Assembly: GCA_031548025.1 (NCBI GenBank)
Contig: JAVBRM010000136.1
Coordinates: 1 to 64,000 of the forward strand
From: UBA5239 sp031548025
GTDB taxonomy: Bacteria; Verrucomicrobiota; Lentisphaeria; Victivallales; Victivallaceae
DNA length: 64,000 bases
Direction of reading: 5' to 3'
Position 1 is the stretch's first letter; each line of letters opens with the position of its first letter. Shown one piece after another: positions 1 to 9,115 of this stretch. The position numbers and the translations under genes are program-made. The notes beneath the pieces are model-generated. The model was not told where the DNA came from. It ran no database searches and saw only the letters and a list, made by a program, of their open reading frames with translations.

Positions 1-1
1 C

Positions 2-817
2 AACCTGATTGAATTCATGGATAAATACCACGCGATGAAAAGCCTCGCTCCCCGCGACGTCGTGGCCCGTGCCATTGACCGCGAAACGAAGGAACGCGGC
101 GAAGAATGCGTTTTTCTGGATATCCGCCACCACAGCGAAGAAACGCTCAAGTTGCGTTTACCCAATATCTTAGCCAAATGCCTCGAAGCAGGCATCAATA
201 TGTCCCAATACCTGATCACGGTCGTGCCCGCCGCGCATTATTCCTGCGTCGGAGTACGCACCGACGTCAACGGTTACACCGGCATGCCGGGTCTGTACGC
301 GGCCGGCGAAGTGGCCTGCACCGGACTCCATGGAGCCAATCGCCTGGCCAGCAACAGTTTACTAGAGGCGCTGGTGGTACCGCGCTTCCTCTGTTCGCAT
401 ATTCTCGAGAACAAGGAGAACCTGACCAAGTCCCGTCCCAGCGACATCAACCCGGTCTGGAGCTGCGGCGCCGCCACCAATTCCGACGAAATGGTGGTGA
501 TCTCGCACAACTGGGAAGAAATCCGCCGTTTCATGTGGGACTATGTCGGAATTTTCCGGACCAACCGCCGCTTGGAGCGCGCCAAGGCCCGGATCAAGCT
601 CCTGACTTCCGAGATTGAAAAATATTACTGGGACTTTCTGGTCAGTCGCGACTTATTGGAACTGCGCAATATTGCCTGTGTGGCGGAGATCATCATCGAC
701 TCAGCCATGTCGCGGAAGGAAAGCCGCGGCCTCCATTACAATGCCGACTATCCGCTCCTCGACTCCAATCTGGACCTCGCGGACACCATCATTCAGCGCA
801 ACTTTAAACAACTATGA
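2..817 (+). CDS. nadB: L-aspartate oxidase, C-terminal part (5' end outside window)
   Basis: The visible 271 residues match the C-terminal half of L-aspartate oxidase, the FAD enzyme that oxidises aspartate to iminoaspartate in the first step of NAD synthesis. The reading frame is open from base 2, so the gene starts upstream of the window. Seen: the family block around VPAAHYSC, the FAD-binding stretch GLYAAGEVACTGLHGANRLA followed by SNSLLEALV, and the helical C-terminal domain that ends with the typical KESRGLHYNADYP. The stop overlaps the pcnB start by ATGA at 814-817, so the two genes are co-translated. Fumarate reductase flavoproteins share the FAD fold, but the AHYSC and RGLHY motifs favour NadB. 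Very confident. Confidence 0.95.
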   Translation, partial: NLIEFMDKYHAMKSLAPRDVVARAIDRETKERGEECVFLDIRHHSEETLKLRLPNILAKCLEAGINMSQYLITVVPAAHYSCVGVRTDVNGYTGMPGLYAAGEVACTGLHGANRLASNSLLEALVVPRFLCSHILENKENLTKSRPSDINPVWSCGAATNSDEMVVISHNWEEIRRFMWDYVGIFRTNRRLERAKARIKLLTSEIEKYYWDFLVSRDLLELRNIACVAEIIIDSAMSRKESRGLHYNADYPLLDSNLDLADTIIQRNFKQL

Positions 818-2070
818 TTCAGAAACTTACCGTCGCACCACACATCACTGAAATTATCCGGCGCCTGCAACAGGCCGGTTACGAAGCCTACATCGTCGGC
901 GGCGCCATCCGCGACCTGATGCTCAAGCGGATTCCCAAGGATTACGATATTTCCACCTCAGCCCGTCCGGAACAGGTCAAAGAAGTTTTTGGCCGCAAAC
1001 GCACTATGATCATTGGCAGGCGGTTCCGGCTGGTCCACCTGTACCATGGCGAGGAAATCATTGAGATCAGCACTTTCCGGCAGGCCCCCGAAAAAACCGG
1101 GCAAATCCAGGAAAAAGCCATGGCCCACCAGACGCCGCAGAATATGATTTTCAGCGACAACGACTTCGGTACCGCCGAAGAGGATGCCTGGCGGCGTGAC
1201 TTTACCATCAACGCCCTGTTTTATGATCCGCTGACCCAAAATATACTGGATCACACCGGACAAGGCATTGAAGATATGAAAATGGGCACGGTTCGCGCCA
1301 TTGGCGATGCCGCCCTCCGTTTTGAAGAAGACCCGGTCCGCCTCCTGCGGGCCTTGAAACTGGTCGGCCAATACGGTTTCCGGCTCAGCGCTGAGACCGA
1401 AGAAGCCCTGTTCAAACAGATGCCGTTGATCATTCACGCCGCGCCATCGCGGTTGACGCTGGAATTGGAAAAAATCTTCAAAGGCGTTCATAACCATAAG
1501 ATTCTCCCGGTTTTCCAGCAATACGGACTGTTGAAATTTTTCCTGCCCTATCTTGACGCCAACTGGCACAAACCGGCAGCCGCCTATGCGATAAAGCTCC
1601 TGGCCGAACGCAACCGGCGGGTCACCGAGGGGCTCTTCCGCGACAGTATATCCGTGGCAATTGCCGCTCTGGCCCTTCCGTTCATCGAGCAGCGCATGGA
1701 CAGCCCATGCGGCAAGTTGTGGATTTACGAACCGCGGATCAACAATGTGATCCCCCAGCTTCTGGAATCCGTGTACAGGCCGCATATTCTGATTAAGCGG
1801 CTGAGCCAGACGGCCCACCGGATGATCGCACTTCAGACCGCGTTTGAAAAGCCAGAAAAGGCCGGCAGAATCACCGGCCAGACCGGTTATTTGCATGCCC
1901 GCGAGCTGATGGTCATCCAGAATACAGTTTCCTGGCATAAACCGGAACTCGAAGACGCGTGGCCCGTGGAACCGGCCTTTGCCTCCCGGAAAAACCGGCA
2001 TCACAAGAGACGCGGCAACCGTCACCGCAATCCCCAGCAGCCGGACATAAAAACCCCTGCCGGCAACTAA
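814..2070 (+). CDS. pcnB: Poly(A) polymerase I / class II CCA-adding-type nucleotidyltransferase
   Basis: This 418-residue class II nucleotidyltransferase adds adenosines to RNA 3' ends. Seen: the nucleotide-binding motif VGGAIRDL (about residues 28-35), catalytic aspartates in KDYDISTSA, the RRFRLVHL block, RRDFTINALFYDP and EDPVRLLRALK. RRFRLVH-type sequence and a basic C-terminal tail (KNRHHKRRGNRHR) are typical of PcnB rather than of the CCA-adding enzyme, so I call it poly(A) polymerase. A CCA-adding role cannot be excluded, because some phyla use one enzyme for both. It starts inside the nadB stop (ATGA) and its own TAA shares a base with the next ATG (TAATG), which indicates one operon. 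Confidence 0.88.
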   Translation: MIQKLTVAPHITEIIRRLQQAGYEAYIVGGAIRDLMLKRIPKDYDISTSARPEQVKEVFGRKRTMIIGRRFRLVHLYHGEEIIEISTFRQAPEKTGQIQEKAMAHQTPQNMIFSDNDFGTAEEDAWRRDFTINALFYDPLTQNILDHTGQGIEDMKMGTVRAIGDAALRFEEDPVRLLRALKLVGQYGFRLSAETEEALFKQMPLIIHAAPSRLTLELEKIFKGVHNHKILPVFQQYGLLKFFLPYLDANWHKPAAAYAIKLLAERNRRVTEGLFRDSISVAIAALALPFIEQRMDSPCGKLWIYEPRINNVIPQLLESVYRPHILIKRLSQTAHRMIALQTAFEKPEKAGRITGQTGYLHARELMVIQNTVSWHKPELEDAWPVEPAFASRKNRHHKRRGNRHRNPQQPDIKTPAGN

Positions 2071-2564
2071 TGTCGATCCTTAAAGGCTTGGGAGTTCTGC
2101 TGCTGCTCTGCACCTTGTGTTCGTGCTGCCAGCAGCCGGCTATTCTGCTGTTCGACGGGGAAATCATCATCGATCGCGTTTCCGGTGAAAACGATAAGTA
2201 TGCGGCCCGCTGCTCTCTACGGAAAAGAACCGGTTCACCCGGTTCCTCCAGCAGGGACGAAACCCAACGGATAATCCCCTTGGAACTGACTGACAATGTC
2301 TGCCATGAATACCGTTCCCATATCACCGACAAGAACCTCTACCGCACCATCTTTACCCATGAGGGTGAAAAGCTTACCCTTATCCATGGCGACGGCTTAC
2401 TTTGGCGAATCAAAGTCCGTCCCTTGGACTCGGAACGACTTCATCTTACCGGATTCCTCATCGAAACCGAGGCCGACGGCCCGCGGCTGTATCCGATCGA
2501 GATGGAATGCCGCCTCGGCGAGTGGACCCAATTCATTTCCATCCGCAGAAGCCGCCGCAACTAA
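2070..2564 (+). CDS. Predicted small lipoprotein, unknown function
   Basis: The 164-residue protein begins MSILKGLGVLLLLCTLCSCC, a lipoprotein signal peptide with a lipobox ending at Cys19 or Cys20, so the mature protein should be lipid-anchored in the periplasm or outer membrane. I chose the ATG at 2070 because it shares a base with the pcnB stop and puts the signal at the N-terminus; an in-frame upstream start at 1959 would bury the signal within pcnB. The rest is polar with alternating beta-like segments and a basic C-terminus (RRSRRN). I do not recognise the family. It is last in the nadB-pcnB group. Confidence 0.7.
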   Translation: MSILKGLGVLLLLCTLCSCCQQPAILLFDGEIIIDRVSGENDKYAARCSLRKRTGSPGSSSRDETQRIIPLELTDNVCHEYRSHITDKNLYRTIFTHEGEKLTLIHGDGLLWRIKVRPLDSERLHLTGFLIETEADGPRLYPIEMECRLGEWTQFISIRRSRRN

Positions 2565-2610
2565 TTTTTTTCTGCTGGGTTATTTTTTTGGAAAATATTT
2601 TTTTCGCCTG

Positions 2611-2639
2611 TTGACAAATAACGGGACTCACGTTATTAT
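2611..2639 (+). promoter_or_regulatory. Predicted sigma70 promoter for the GntR/LacI-type regulator
   Basis: TTGACA at 2611-2616 and TATTAT at 2634-2639 are separated by 17 bases in a T-rich stretch that follows the lipoprotein gene. It would start transcription at about 2646, 36 bases before the regulator ATG, and drive regulator, both pilin-like genes and the glycosidase. Confidence 0.65.
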
Positions 2640-2681
2640 ATTAATATAGTTCTTTTTCTAATACAATATCAAAGTGAAATC

Positions 2682-3794
2682 ATGTCCAAGAAGTACGAGG
2701 AAGTAAAAGCATTTTTGAAGGCTGAAGCCCTGAAGTCGGAGTCCCGGCTTCGAATGCCGACGGTGGCCGAGTTGATGAAACGTTTTCGGGCTTCGCAGTC
2801 GCCGGTTATCCGGGCCGTGCATGATCTGGAGGCGGAGGGAATTCTCTATTGCCGCCGCGGCGTAGGCATTGTCAGCCGCACCGATATGCCGCCATTCAGC
2901 ATTCCCGCGCCTGCCCCAACGACCAACAAAACGGAGTCGGGGACAATCGCTTTTATTGTGGTCGATTATTTTTCCAGCGTGATTTGGCGAATGACTCACA
3001 GCCTGAATGCTTATTCCCGGCAACTGGGATTAATCACCCAGAATTATTGGCTGCAGCGCGACTGCGACCGTATGCGTCTGGTGAAGGAAGCCCTTGAACT
3101 TCCTGATATCAAGGGAATTGTACTGATGCCGTCCGCCGATCGGCTGGAAGGGGAACTGTTGGACTACCTGGGAACGCTTCCGCTGCCGGTCGTTATATTG
3201 GACAGTTATTTTGTTTATGAAGGACTTGCGGATAATATATCGGTATTGCGGCCCGACGCCTATGAAAACGGCATACTTTGCATGGATTATCTTTATAAAG
3301 CCGGACACCGCAAAATCGGATTCGTCCGCTCCCTGCCGGATGGAACCATTCCGCAGCTGATGATCGAAGGGGCCACTGCGTTCGGCAATGAGCACGGTAT
3401 GGAGTTGAAAGTTCTGTCCTGCGCGGTGAAATCCTGGGACAGCGTACGTGACGCCAGCCGGAAAATCACAACAGATAAACTGGATGAAATCAGGAGCGGC
3501 GGGTTCGATGCCTTGATTTATATGGGTGGCGGAGCAATTTCAGCCAACCGGATCTTCTGGAAAAATCATATCCGCATACCGGAAGACCTGAGTATCCTGG
3601 CACATGGAGATGACAGCATGTTCGATGACTGTACTCCAGCTCTGACTTCCACCAGCACCGATTTTACCCAAATGAGCTGCGATGCCTTGGATATCATTGC
3701 CGGCAAACAGGAACGGCAGGCGGAAAAATTGTATCGGGCTGTAATTGTACAACGGGAAAGTGTTGCCGAAAATAGAATGCAGGAGGTTCAATAA
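2682..3794 (+). CDS. GntR-type winged-helix / LacI-type sugar-binding transcription regulator
   Basis: The 370-residue protein has a GntR-type winged helix at residues 1-65 (LRMPTVAELMKRFRASQSPV, then the wing GILYCRRGVGIVSR). A LacI/periplasmic-binding fold covers about residues 85-365: TIAFIVVDYF at its start, GIVLMPSA, YLYKAGHRKIGFVRS, and DLSILAHGDDSMF near the end. Such hybrids bind a sugar and control adjacent catabolic genes. The stop is 1 base before the next ATG, and AGGAGG at 3781-3786 inside this gene's end serves as the next ribosome site, so it is co-transcribed with the pilin-like genes and glycosidase. The ligand is unknown. Confidence 0.88.
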   Translation: MSKKYEEVKAFLKAEALKSESRLRMPTVAELMKRFRASQSPVIRAVHDLEAEGILYCRRGVGIVSRTDMPPFSIPAPAPTTNKTESGTIAFIVVDYFSSVIWRMTHSLNAYSRQLGLITQNYWLQRDCDRMRLVKEALELPDIKGIVLMPSADRLEGELLDYLGTLPLPVVILDSYFVYEGLADNISVLRPDAYENGILCMDYLYKAGHRKIGFVRSLPDGTIPQLMIEGATAFGNEHGMELKVLSCAVKSWDSVRDASRKITTDKLDEIRSGGFDALIYMGGGAISANRIFWKNHIRIPEDLSILAHGDDSMFDDCTPALTSTSTDFTQMSCDALDIIAGKQERQAEKLYRAVIVQRESVAENRMQEVQ

Positions 3795-3795
3795 A

Positions 3796-4458
3796 ATGCC
3801 GAATTTACGTAGAAAGATTTTTACACTTATCGAGTTATTGGTCGTGATTGCTATCATCGCGATACTGGCAGCCATGTTGCTTCCGGCGCTGAACAGGGCC
3901 CGTGAACAAGCCAGGCTGAGCAAGTGCCTGGGCAACACCAAACAGATCATGTCCGCCGTTTTGATGTATGTGAACGATTTTGACGACCGCACCCCGCCGT
4001 TGAATCTGGCGACCAGTTTCAGCGGCACCAATCCGTCACGCGGGAATAACTGGTGGACAAATATTTTGATCCGGGAAAAATATCTGCCGAAACCTCAGAA
4101 ATGGCAGAATGAATTTGAAGGCAAAAGCGACGACGGCATTTTCGTTTGCCCGTCACGGCAGCCGAATACCAGCGGACTGATCGGAATTTATGAAAGCGCC
4201 ACCAACGGCGTCAGCTATAATGTTTCCATAAAATTGGGTTTGATAAAAGAAATTTCGGCAAGGGTCCTGGTGGCCGATGTCCATAACAGCATGACTTTCT
4301 TATCGGCCAAGGCCATAACCTGGACCTATGCGACCAATCAGCGTATTTCGGAGCGTCACAACGGTGGCGGAAACGGGGGCTTTCTCGACGGACATGTCGA
4401 GCACCGCAAATATTACGACTGGCTGAACAATGCCGGCGGATGCTTTCAGAAAAACTGA
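3796..4458 (+). CDS. Pilin-like protein with prepilin N-terminus and H-x9-DG motif, copy 1
   Basis: The 220-residue protein starts MPNLRRKIFTLIELLVVIAI. The basic leader followed by FTLIE is the prepilin peptidase cleavage/methylation signal, and the following hydrophobic helix is the pilin stalk. A globular part has VCPSRQPNTSG and ends with RHNGGGNGGFLDGHVE, the H-x9-DG motif common in planctomycete and Lentisphaerota pilin-like families. It should be an inner-membrane or exported pseudopilin. The ATG at 3796 was preferred over the upstream in-frame start at 3745 because AGGAGG lies 9 bases before it. By eye about four residues in five are shared with the next gene, so this is a recent tandem duplicate. 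Confidence 0.88.
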   Translation: MPNLRRKIFTLIELLVVIAIIAILAAMLLPALNRAREQARLSKCLGNTKQIMSAVLMYVNDFDDRTPPLNLATSFSGTNPSRGNNWWTNILIREKYLPKPQKWQNEFEGKSDDGIFVCPSRQPNTSGLIGIYESATNGVSYNVSIKLGLIKEISARVLVADVHNSMTFLSAKAITWTYATNQRISERHNGGGNGGFLDGHVEHRKYYDWLNNAGGCFQKN

Positions 4459-4472
4459 GGAGATTTGAAGAA

Positions 4473-5138
4473 ATGTTGAATTTACGCAGGGGAAATTATT
4501 TTACCCTCATTGAATTGCTGGTAGTCATCTCTATCATAGCAGTGCTGGCGGCCATGCTGCTTCCGGCATTGAACAGAGCCCGTGAACAGGCCAGGGCGAG
4601 TAAGTGCCTGAATAATAATAAGCAGATTATGTCAGCCATTTTGATGTATGCGAACGATTTTGATGACCGTACTCCGCCGGTGAATCTGGCGACCAGTTTC
4701 AGCGGTACCAATCCGACACGCTTAACTAACTGGTGGACGAATATTCTGGTCCGGGAAAAATATCTGCCGAAGCCTCAGAAATGGCAAAGTGAAAATGAAG
4801 GAAAAAGCGATGACGGCGTTTTGGTTTGCCCGTCGCGGCAGCCGAATACCAGCGGACTGATCGGAATTTATTCGAGTGTCACCTATTCCGTCAGCTATAA
4901 TGTTTCCATAAAACTGGGGTCGGTGAAAGAAGTTTCGACAAGGGTTCTGGTGGCCGATGCACATAACAGCATAACTTTTTCATGGAATAAGACCACCCCT
5001 TGGACATATGCGCTCGACCAACGTATTTCGGAACGTCATAGCGGCGGCGGAAACGGGGGGTTTCTCGATGGCCATGTCGAGTACCGCAAATACTATGACT
5101 GGCTGAACAATGCCGGCGGATGCTTTCAACCAAATTGA
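4473..5138 (+). CDS. Pilin-like protein with prepilin N-terminus and H-x9-DG motif, copy 2
   Basis: This 221-residue tandem paralogue of the gene before it starts MLNLRRGNYFTLIELLVVIS, with the same prepilin signal, the block PKPQKWQSENEGKSDDGVLV, VCPSRQPNTSG and the ending RHSGGGNGGFLDGHVE. Differences are mostly conservative, which suggests that both copies are kept under selection. The ATG at 4473 follows a GAGGAG-type ribosome site at 4456-4462. The gene is 11 bases ahead of the secreted glycosidase gene, which has a similar TGAGGAG site across this gene's stop. The function of the protein is unknown; its placement suggests it works with the neighbouring secreted enzyme. Confidence 0.88.
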   Translation: MLNLRRGNYFTLIELLVVISIIAVLAAMLLPALNRAREQARASKCLNNNKQIMSAILMYANDFDDRTPPVNLATSFSGTNPTRLTNWWTNILVREKYLPKPQKWQSENEGKSDDGVLVCPSRQPNTSGLIGIYSSVTYSVSYNVSIKLGSVKEVSTRVLVADAHNSITFSWNKTTPWTYALDQRISERHSGGGNGGFLDGHVEYRKYYDWLNNAGGCFQPN

Positions 5139-5149
5139 GGAGTTTTACC

Positions 5150-7891
5150 ATGCTGAAATCGATATTCGCAATATTCTGCTTATTTTTCGGAATAACTGCG
5201 ACCCAGGCCCAGGATTCCGCACGCTATGAAGGGAAAAATTACGTGCTGGATTACAGTAAAAACATCGCACTTGAACTCAAAAAAGCGGATGGATCATTAC
5301 AGCCGTTTCTCGCTGGAATCGATATCGAATGCGCCACGATGCAATGGGAGCGTTTTTTCAGTTCGTCCGGTTTCCGGGCCGTATTGAAAGAACAGACAGA
5401 CGCCATGACATTGATTGAGTTTCAGTACGAATTTACCGGCAAAGACGCGGACCGGGTAACCATGACGGGAACCATTGAAGCCCGGCCGGAATGGTTGAAA
5501 ATAAACCTCGGCGGTGTTTGCAAAAGCGATATCGACAAGGCGTTTTTCCGGCGGGCTAATTTCAGATATGCTTCTCCCGATGTATCGCTCTATGTGCCGT
5601 TCGCGGAAACCGGAATTCAGGATCAGCCTTACGGAATCAAGGCGGAAATGCAACCGGAATTGATATTGACTCACAATTCCGCGAGGAAACTTGGAAGCGT
5701 GAATCTGATCTGGGAAAAAAATACCGACGGTTCGTACCATACGGCTCAGGAAATCGTACTGGTGCCGTACCGGGAGAATCCGCCTTTATTCAAACGTGTC
5801 TCCAACCGTGATTATGAGGCTTGTTTTGAATTTGCCAGGCCATGCAGTGTTTTGATCGAAGGCGACCGTCCGGAATTCATTCTGCATTTCTATAACCGGA
5901 CAAAGCGTAAATTCGCCGGCCGTGTCGTTCTGAAAATCCAGGATTATCTGCAAAACCATGTTCCATCGCAGGTTCTGGAGCTGACCGCCGACTCCGGTGA
6001 AATCATCAGCCGGAAAGTGGAGATTCCGGCCGCGCGATACGGATATTTCGCCATGACTCTCGAGGTTGACGGTGTTTCTGTCGCCAACCACAGTTATTGC
6101 GTCCTGCCGCCCGTTGACCGGCCACACAAATCCGGTTCCATCTTCGGAGGGATCATTTATCCGTGGAACCGCAAAACCGTGGAAAAACTGGACCTGATGA
6201 ACTGGATCGGCATGAGCACGATCCGCCGGGCTTATCCGATTGCCGCCAAGGGCGCGGCATTGCCTTCCAAGCCCGCGTCCGATGTTTATACCAAGGAAGA
6301 TGCCGCCCGGATCTTCCACGAACAGGAGACGCGCGGTATTGAACCTATTGCCCTGACCACTTCCATACTTGAAATGCCTGCCGGTACGTTTCGCCTGACC
6401 GAGGGGACCAACGAAGAAAACATCCGCCGCCTTCCGGTTGATTTTGCCGAACAGATGAAAATTGAATATATCAAGGCCAAACTGCATGATCCTGCGGTGA
6501 TGGTCGGTTCCACGGGGACCGCGGGAGTCGATATTCACTGGTTTGAGGAAATGCAGGACAGCGGCGTGTGGGACTATATGGACGCCATCTTTGTCCACCT
6601 GCATTGTTTTCCGCGCGCTCCGGAAATCAATAACACCATGACCCGCGAGTTCTGGTTGCATGACCGGGTGACGCTGTTGCGCGAACTGATGGATAAATAC
6701 GGCGAAAAACCGGTTTATGACAGTGAGAACGGTTATTTGACTCTGGACGAGAACCGGCGGGTGGAGAATTATCCGCTGCGTTCGATTTCCGAGAAAAACA
6801 TCGCCGCGGCTTTTATGGTCCGCAGCTACCTGCAAAGCCTTGCTTATGGATTGAAAAACAAGATGTGGTTCAGCATTGACAGTTACGGCGGTTTCGGCAT
6901 AACGGAGCGCAACCAGCCCTTGCCGGCGTATCCGGCCTATGGCGCCATGACTCTGTTGCTGGATGGTACGGAATATGTCGGGGAATTGTTGTCGCCCGGA
7001 CGTGTTTCCAGCGCCATGGACCGGAACGAGGAGTTCAGCCGTTCCTGGTTCGGACAGGCCACGCCGGGATTGGAAAAGGAACTTTTGACCGCCGACCGTG
7101 AAACGGTGAAAACAGACCGCAATCCCGACTTGAAACCCTATCTCTATATACGGGCATTCAAAACGCGGGACAACAAACCGGTTCTGGCCGCGTGGGCCAC
7201 CTTGAAACGTCAGGACGTGGTCAAGCATGCGGTGCCGACTCCGGCATGGAAAGATCAGAAACCGGGTACATCACTGCTCTGGAACGGCTTTCCAGTCAAG
7301 GAAGAACCCCAGCCGGTACCGGTGCGTTTCAATACCGGCGCCAAAGAAGTTGAGATAGCCGACATAATGGGAAACCGCAGCCGGGTAAAGACTGAAAATG
7401 GCTTTATCACCCTTTCCCTGAATGATTATCCGCAGTTCATTCTCGGAGCGGACGCCGGGCTTCTGGCGGAAGCCGGAAAGTTTAATTTAAGGATATTCCC
7501 CTCCGAACTGAAATCGAACAGCAACTGGAAGCCCTTGGTTCAACTGGTATTGCCGAAAGAGAAAGCGCATCCCCGCCGTAAAGCGGTTTTCGACAAGCCG
7601 AATCTTTCGGCGGTTCTGGAAACGGGCAAACCGTACCCTGTGTATGTCCGCCTGAGCAATCTGTCCGGTGAAACAGAAACGGGAACCATAACCCTGGAAC
7701 TGCCGGAAGGGTGGAAATGTTCACCGGAAAAGGCAAGTTTCACCATTAAGCCGAATACGGAAAAACATATTGCCGCGGAGTTTACCGTCACTCCGGACAT
7801 TGCCGCGGACAAGGTAAAAATCCGCAGTATCGTCACCTCGGACAGATTGGAAAAAATCGCCGATTCAACCATGAATGTCGGAGTGAAATAA
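5150..7891 (+). CDS. Secreted glycoside-hydrolase-like protein with C-terminal NEW3-like domain
   Basis: The 913-residue protein has a signal peptide (LKSIFAIFCLFFGITATQAQ) and is exported. Residues about 25-330 look like beta-sandwich modules; about 340-660 look like a TIM barrel (SIFGGIIYPWNRKTVEKL, WDYMDAIFVHLHCFPRAPE, KPVYDSENGYL, which holds the likely catalytic acid); about 820-913 resemble the NEW3/alpha-galactosidase-associated beta domain (VYVRLSNLSGETETGTITL). I do not recognise the GH family, so the substrate is open. I chose the ATG at 5150 after TGAGGAG, which places the signal peptide at the N-terminus. It is last in the unit regulator > pilin > pilin > enzyme. Confidence 0.75.
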   Translation: MLKSIFAIFCLFFGITATQAQDSARYEGKNYVLDYSKNIALELKKADGSLQPFLAGIDIECATMQWERFFSSSGFRAVLKEQTDAMTLIEFQYEFTGKDADRVTMTGTIEARPEWLKINLGGVCKSDIDKAFFRRANFRYASPDVSLYVPFAETGIQDQPYGIKAEMQPELILTHNSARKLGSVNLIWEKNTDGSYHTAQEIVLVPYRENPPLFKRVSNRDYEACFEFARPCSVLIEGDRPEFILHFYNRTKRKFAGRVVLKIQDYLQNHVPSQVLELTADSGEIISRKVEIPAARYGYFAMTLEVDGVSVANHSYCVLPPVDRPHKSGSIFGGIIYPWNRKTVEKLDLMNWIGMSTIRRAYPIAAKGAALPSKPASDVYTKEDAARIFHEQETRGIEPIALTTSILEMPAGTFRLTEGTNEENIRRLPVDFAEQMKIEYIKAKLHDPAVMVGSTGTAGVDIHWFEEMQDSGVWDYMDAIFVHLHCFPRAPEINNTMTREFWLHDRVTLLRELMDKYGEKPVYDSENGYLTLDENRRVENYPLRSISEKNIAAAFMVRSYLQSLAYGLKNKMWFSIDSYGGFGITERNQPLPAYPAYGAMTLLLDGTEYVGELLSPGRVSSAMDRNEEFSRSWFGQATPGLEKELLTADRETVKTDRNPDLKPYLYIRAFKTRDNKPVLAAWATLKRQDVVKHAVPTPAWKDQKPGTSLLWNGFPVKEEPQPVPVRFNTGAKEVEIADIMGNRSRVKTENGFITLSLNDYPQFILGADAGLLAEAGKFNLRIFPSELKSNSNWKPLVQLVLPKEKAHPRRKAVFDKPNLSAVLETGKPYPVYVRLSNLSGETETGTITLELPEGWKCSPEKASFTIKPNTEKHIAAEFTVTPDIAADKVKIRSIVTSDRLEKIADSTMNVGVK

Positions 7892-7916
7892 CGCTCATAT
7901 CCATCCCATCGGGGTA

Positions 7917-7946
7917 TAAAAAAGCCGCATCCTTTTGGGATGCGGC
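7917..7946 (-). terminator. Rho-independent terminator of the hpf/LPS operon
   Basis: On the minus strand a 9-bp stem (GCCGCATCC / GGATGCGGC, plus-strand 7924-7932 and 7938-7946) with a 5-base loop is followed by six T residues (plus-strand A run 7918-7923). It lies 15 bases past the hpf stop. Confidence 0.85.
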
Positions 7947-7961
7947 GAAATGCGGCTCGAA

Positions 7962-8300
7962 TCAGTTTTCCGGTTGATCGGTAATGACATCACGGAGCGG
8001 GGCCTTACGGCCATGATCCTGAACCCTGTCCAGCAGGCGGTCAATCTGAGAATTGATTTTGCCTACGGCGGCATCGATGGATTCATACATATCCAACGAT
8101 TCGGTCTTGGTTTCAAAGACATGGTTTTTCATGTTGACCGTGATTTCCACGATATTACGGATTTTTTCGATCTCCAGAACCACCCGCGCACTGGTGATTT
8201 TCAGGTTCGGGTGCTGAAGAACTGCGCCGAGTTTTTCGTCGACATAATTCTTCAAAAGATCGCTGACCATGAGATTCTTGCCACTGATGATAATTTGCAT
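7962..8300 (-). CDS. hpf: Ribosome hibernation-promoting factor (short HPF/RaiA family)
   Basis: This 112-residue protein of the HPF/RaiA (sigma-54 modulation) family binds the 30S subunit and silences ribosomes in stationary phase. Seen: MQIIISGKNLMVSDLLKNYV, KITSARVVLEIEK and IVEITVNMKNHVFETKTES, the usual beta-alpha-beta order, with MYESIDAAVGKINSQIDRL as the last helix. There is no long C-terminal dimerisation domain, so it is the short form. GGGAGG lies 7 bases before the ATG. It is last in the LPS operon, directly after lptB; in many proteobacteria rpoN sits between lptB and hpf, but not here. Confidence 0.92.
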   Translation of the reverse strand: MQIIISGKNLMVSDLLKNYVDEKLGAVLQHPNLKITSARVVLEIEKIRNIVEITVNMKNHVFETKTESLDMYESIDAAVGKINSQIDRLLDRVQDHGRKAPLRDVITDQPEN

Positions 8301-8315
8301 GTTGTACCTCCCGGG

Positions 8316-9041
8316 TTACATGGTGAATTGCGGTCCCAGATAAACTTCCTTGGCCTTTTCATCATTGGCCAGGAACTCACTGGGGCCCTCAAGTAATATT
8401 TGACCTTGGGTCATGATATACGCACGATCCACCACCGACAGCGTCTCGCGGACGTTATGGTCGGTGATCAGGATCCCCAAATTCTTTTCTTTCAGGCGAA
8501 AAATGATTTGCTGGACATCGTATACCGCCAACGGGTCCACTCCGCTGAACGGTTCGTCCAGCAGGATGAACGAAGGATTGGTAACCATGGCGCGGGTAAT
8601 TTCCAACCGGCGGCGCTCGCCGCCGCTGAGGGTCATCGCCTTCTGCTTGGCCAGCCGGGTCAATTCCAGCTCTTCGAGCAGTTCTTCCAGACGCTGTTTC
8701 CGCTCCGCCTTGGTAATATCCAGCGTTTCCAAAATCGCCAATATATTCTCCTCTACCGTAAGTTTACGAAAAATCGACGGTTCCTGGGCCAGATATCCCA
8801 TTCCCATGCGCGCCCGTTTATACATCGGGGCCTGGCTGATATCGTAACCGCGAAACCAAATATTGCCGCCGTCCGGGCGAATCAAGCCCATGATCATATA
8901 GAAACTGGTGGTCTTTCCGGCACCGTTGGGGCCCAACAATCCCACCACTTCTCCGGCATTCACATGCATGGACACTTCATTGACCACGCGCCGTCCATGA
9001 TACGCCTTGACCAGTTTTTCAGCTTTAACTAAATAATCCAT
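8316..9041 (-). CDS. lptB: LPS export ABC transporter ATPase LptB
   Basis: The 241-residue ATPase drives LPS extraction from the inner membrane together with LptF/LptG. Seen: Walker A GPNGAGKTT (about residues 36-44), the Q-loop at YLAQEPSIFRKLTVEEN, signature LSGGERRRLEI, Walker B ILLDEPFSGVDP and switch ITDHNVRETL, all in the form usual for LptB. Neighbours upstream are the large LptC/LptA-like gene, kdsC, kdsA and kdsB; hpf follows after 15 bases. The permease genes lptF/G are not in the window. Confidence 0.95.
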   Translation of the reverse strand: MDYLVKAEKLVKAYHGRRVVNEVSMHVNAGEVVGLLGPNGAGKTTSFYMIMGLIRPDGGNIWFRGYDISQAPMYKRARMGMGYLAQEPSIFRKLTVEENILAILETLDITKAERKQRLEELLEELELTRLAKQKAMTLSGGERRRLEITRAMVTNPSFILLDEPFSGVDPLAVYDVQQIIFRLKEKNLGILITDHNVRETLSVVDRAYIMTQGQILLEGPSEFLANDEKAKEVYLGPQFTM

Positions 9042-9115
9042 TTAATTGCCTTTCTACATAACACTATCACAAAATTTCACGGAGTCAAGCCCAAATTTGG
9101 ATATTGTATCCGGTT

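Noticed and set aside
5786..7228. 480-residue minus-strand frame opposite the secreted glycosidase
   Set aside because: Antisense shadow; the plus-strand gene has a signal peptide, ribosome site and neighbours in tight spacing.
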